Source of the DNA: Auanema rhodensis
Lineage: Eukaryota > Nematoda > Chromadorea > Rhabditida > Rhabditidae
Direction: 5' to 3'
DNA: 64,000 nt
Assembly: GCA_964057225.1 (NCBI GenBank)
Contig: OZ059898.1
Span: forward strand, 12,301,767-12,365,766
The notes beneath the pieces were generated by a model. It had not been told where the DNA came from. It searched no databases and saw only the letters and a list, made by a program, of their open reading frames with translations. Position 1 is the stretch's first letter; every line of letters starts with the position of its first letter. Of the stretch, positions 62,401 through 64,000 are shown piece after piece. Position numbers and translations under genes: made by a program.

Positions 62401-63302
62401 TTGTCTTTTACTATGTTATCTATGATTATTTTCCAATTTTATCACACAAAAATATTCAGAATTTAGCAAGAATTTGAAAATTTTTGGTTAATTTGAGAAA
62501 AAAAGTGTTGCCAGAAAGAAGTAATAAACTATTGTAATTAAGTTTAATCCGTTGGCGAATGACAGAAAGCTGTTTGAAGGCATGAAGAAAAAGAAATAGA
62601 AAATGATAAAAAACATAGAAAGAAAGGCCTGTTGTGAATTTAAGAGATGAAAAGTTTGAAAAAAGTTGGTGAAAATGATTTGCCGGAGAGAAATAGACAT
62701 GAAGATGAAGAAGTAAACTGCTCTAAGCAAAAACAGCTTCCTCACTACCATTGTCCACTATACGATCAGCTGATACCAACTACTATCAATAAGAACACAA
62801 CAGCTAGCCGATAAATAGGCTGTGAGGGAGACGAAGTGATGCTTGCTATAGAGATGGTGTTAAAGAGAGACTAAGCAGATCAGAGAGTTCTAGGACGTAA
62901 AGAAGTCAAAACTGAAGGCTACACCGCCCAGCATTGACGACGACAGCCAGGAGACATCAACGGCATGATCGAATTCATGCCAGCAAACAATATAAGCAGG
63001 CAAATGGCTTTTGATGTTGAAAAGCATCTTCTGTCTTCTTTGTATTTTTTTCTTTTTTTTTTCTTCAGAATATATATCGTCACAACTTAAAGCTTGCTAT
63101 ATCTTACGTATCCAGTCCCTCTCTCTCTCTTAATCTCCTCTCTCTAGCATCTTACATAAACGATATTACCATACAGATTATATATGAACGTCATATGAAC
63201 TACTTAATCTATAATCTATTTTCTGTTCTTCTTTATTAAGGAACGTTCAAAAATTATTTCGCCCACTTATGAACATGGGAATAATACTTACTGGCTTGCC
63301 CT

Positions 63303-63303
<1 letters not shown>
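59499..63303. other. Gene-poor region
   Basis: No gene supported. A CTG/CTA/GAT trinucleotide cluster lies at 60470-60532 and CA-rich repeats at 59800-59850. A short open segment at 62964-63020 (MIEFMPANNISRQMAFDVEK) runs into a poly-T tract and has no partner. Confidence 0.45.
60470..60532 (+). repeat. CTG/CTA/GAT trinucleotide cluster
   Basis: Compound triplet repeat: CTGTTACTGCTACTGC, CTACTACTACTGC, GCTGCTGC, then GATGATGATGAT. It is not a gene by any visible signal. Confidence 0.8.

Positions 63304-63352
<49 letters not shown>
63304..63352 (+). repeat. (CT)n microsatellite
   Basis: A CT run of about 24 units with one TT interruption. Confidence 0.95.
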
Positions 63353-63365
<13 letters not shown>

Positions 63366-64000
63366 TTCTTTCATTTTTTTGTTTCGATTTCATGGAAATC
63401 TTTCTTCCCATTGAACTTTCAATATTTTTCTTCAATTTTTTCATAAATTAGAATAAAAGAGAAAGATATAGAGGGAAATATAAATATAAACGAAATATCC
63501 TGTGGTTAGTGAATAAGAAATTTCTTTTGCTCTACTAACTTTGCTAATTTCTCGTGTGCCATTCGACCTTCCCGCAGTTTTCTTATCAGATATAACATCT
63601 GTCAGCAGTCTGTACTGTGTGATTAATAGTAAAACTGTATGAAGTAATTAGATGTACTTGAATTAAAATCTTGTGAATAATCAACGATTATTTCACAAGA
63701 ATATAGATGCTTAAATTCATTTCTGACGTAAGAAATATTGACTGAAGCATTAGCTTTCATTCGTTTTCAACATAAGTCGCTGAATTTCTTTCGTTTGTCA
63801 ACGTGTTTTCATGTTTTCTCTTAATTTCACTATCACTGTTCCGTAATCTGAACTTTAAATCTTAATATTTCAGCTAATACTCCACACGACGTTTGATGGA
63901 AATGACGAATGAACTTCACTCAATCTGAATGACTGATTGGAATTAATGTACTCCTGGTTCTTCGAAGATTAGAAGAAGAATGGATTGAGAGTTGAGTGAA
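63353..64000. other. AT-rich spacer to window end
   Basis: No exon or repeat of note. Confidence 0.5.

Noticed and set aside
36166-64000. Exact HIM-8-type motif TTGGTCAGTGC
   Set aside because: Only the TTGGTCAG core occurs; no full-length match was found, so no pairing centre is claimed.
1-64000. CRISPR array, bacterial operon, rRNA, spliced-leader RNA gene, telomere repeat or DNA-elimination breakpoint
   Set aside because: None of the defining repeats or sequences was seen; the intron-rich genes are eukaryotic.

Overview
The window looks like nuclear DNA of a nematode, most likely a rhabditid-type chromadorean. It is AT-rich (about 70% AT by eye). Nearly all genes are broken by tiny introns, mostly 42-60 nt. 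Most start codons lie 0-20 nt downstream of an unpaired AG splice acceptor, the mark of spliced-leader trans-splicing. The protein families (propionyl-CoA carboxylase alpha, a DRF-type neuropeptide GPCR, a small single-pass receptor tyrosine kinase) fit that placement. The species cannot be named from sequence alone.

Layout. 1-18.6 kb is gene-poor, very AT-rich DNA full of CT microsatellites. It holds only weak exon candidates (about 2.1-2.3, 10.4-10.8 and 17.3-17.4 kb), a possible MITE (10.87-11.31 kb) and a 20-bp perfect palindrome (4.36 kb). 18.6-36.2 kb is the gene island: a possible short secreted peptide, a neuropeptide GPCR (+, 19.4-22.9), a receptor tyrosine kinase (-, 23.7-26.8), an unidentified small gene (-, 27.8-28.2), then five + strand genes: PCCA (28.6-31.4), NSE2/MMS21 (31.7-32.4), DCN1/DCUN1D (33.6-34.7), LAMTOR5 (35.0-35.5) and URM1 (35.7-36.2). 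36.2-64 kb is a second gene-poor arm of higher GC with no gene I can identify. It has scattered open frames, a GC-rich island near 43.0-43.4 kb, and a marked excess of TGACCA/TGGTCA and CAGCTG words.

Function. Two sensory/signalling receptors are convergent neighbours. The collinear cluster mixes mitochondrial propionyl-CoA metabolism with a SUMO ligase, a NEDD8 ligase, a ubiquitin-like sulfur carrier and a Ragulator subunit. It may be one or more operons, since intercistronic gaps are 200-1,170 bp and each downstream gene has its own trans-splice-like acceptor. I rebuilt exon structures by hand. For the seven main genes every junction keeps frame and the products match family length, so those models are firm. 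Small candidate genes in the flanks rest on open frame, splice phase and composition only.
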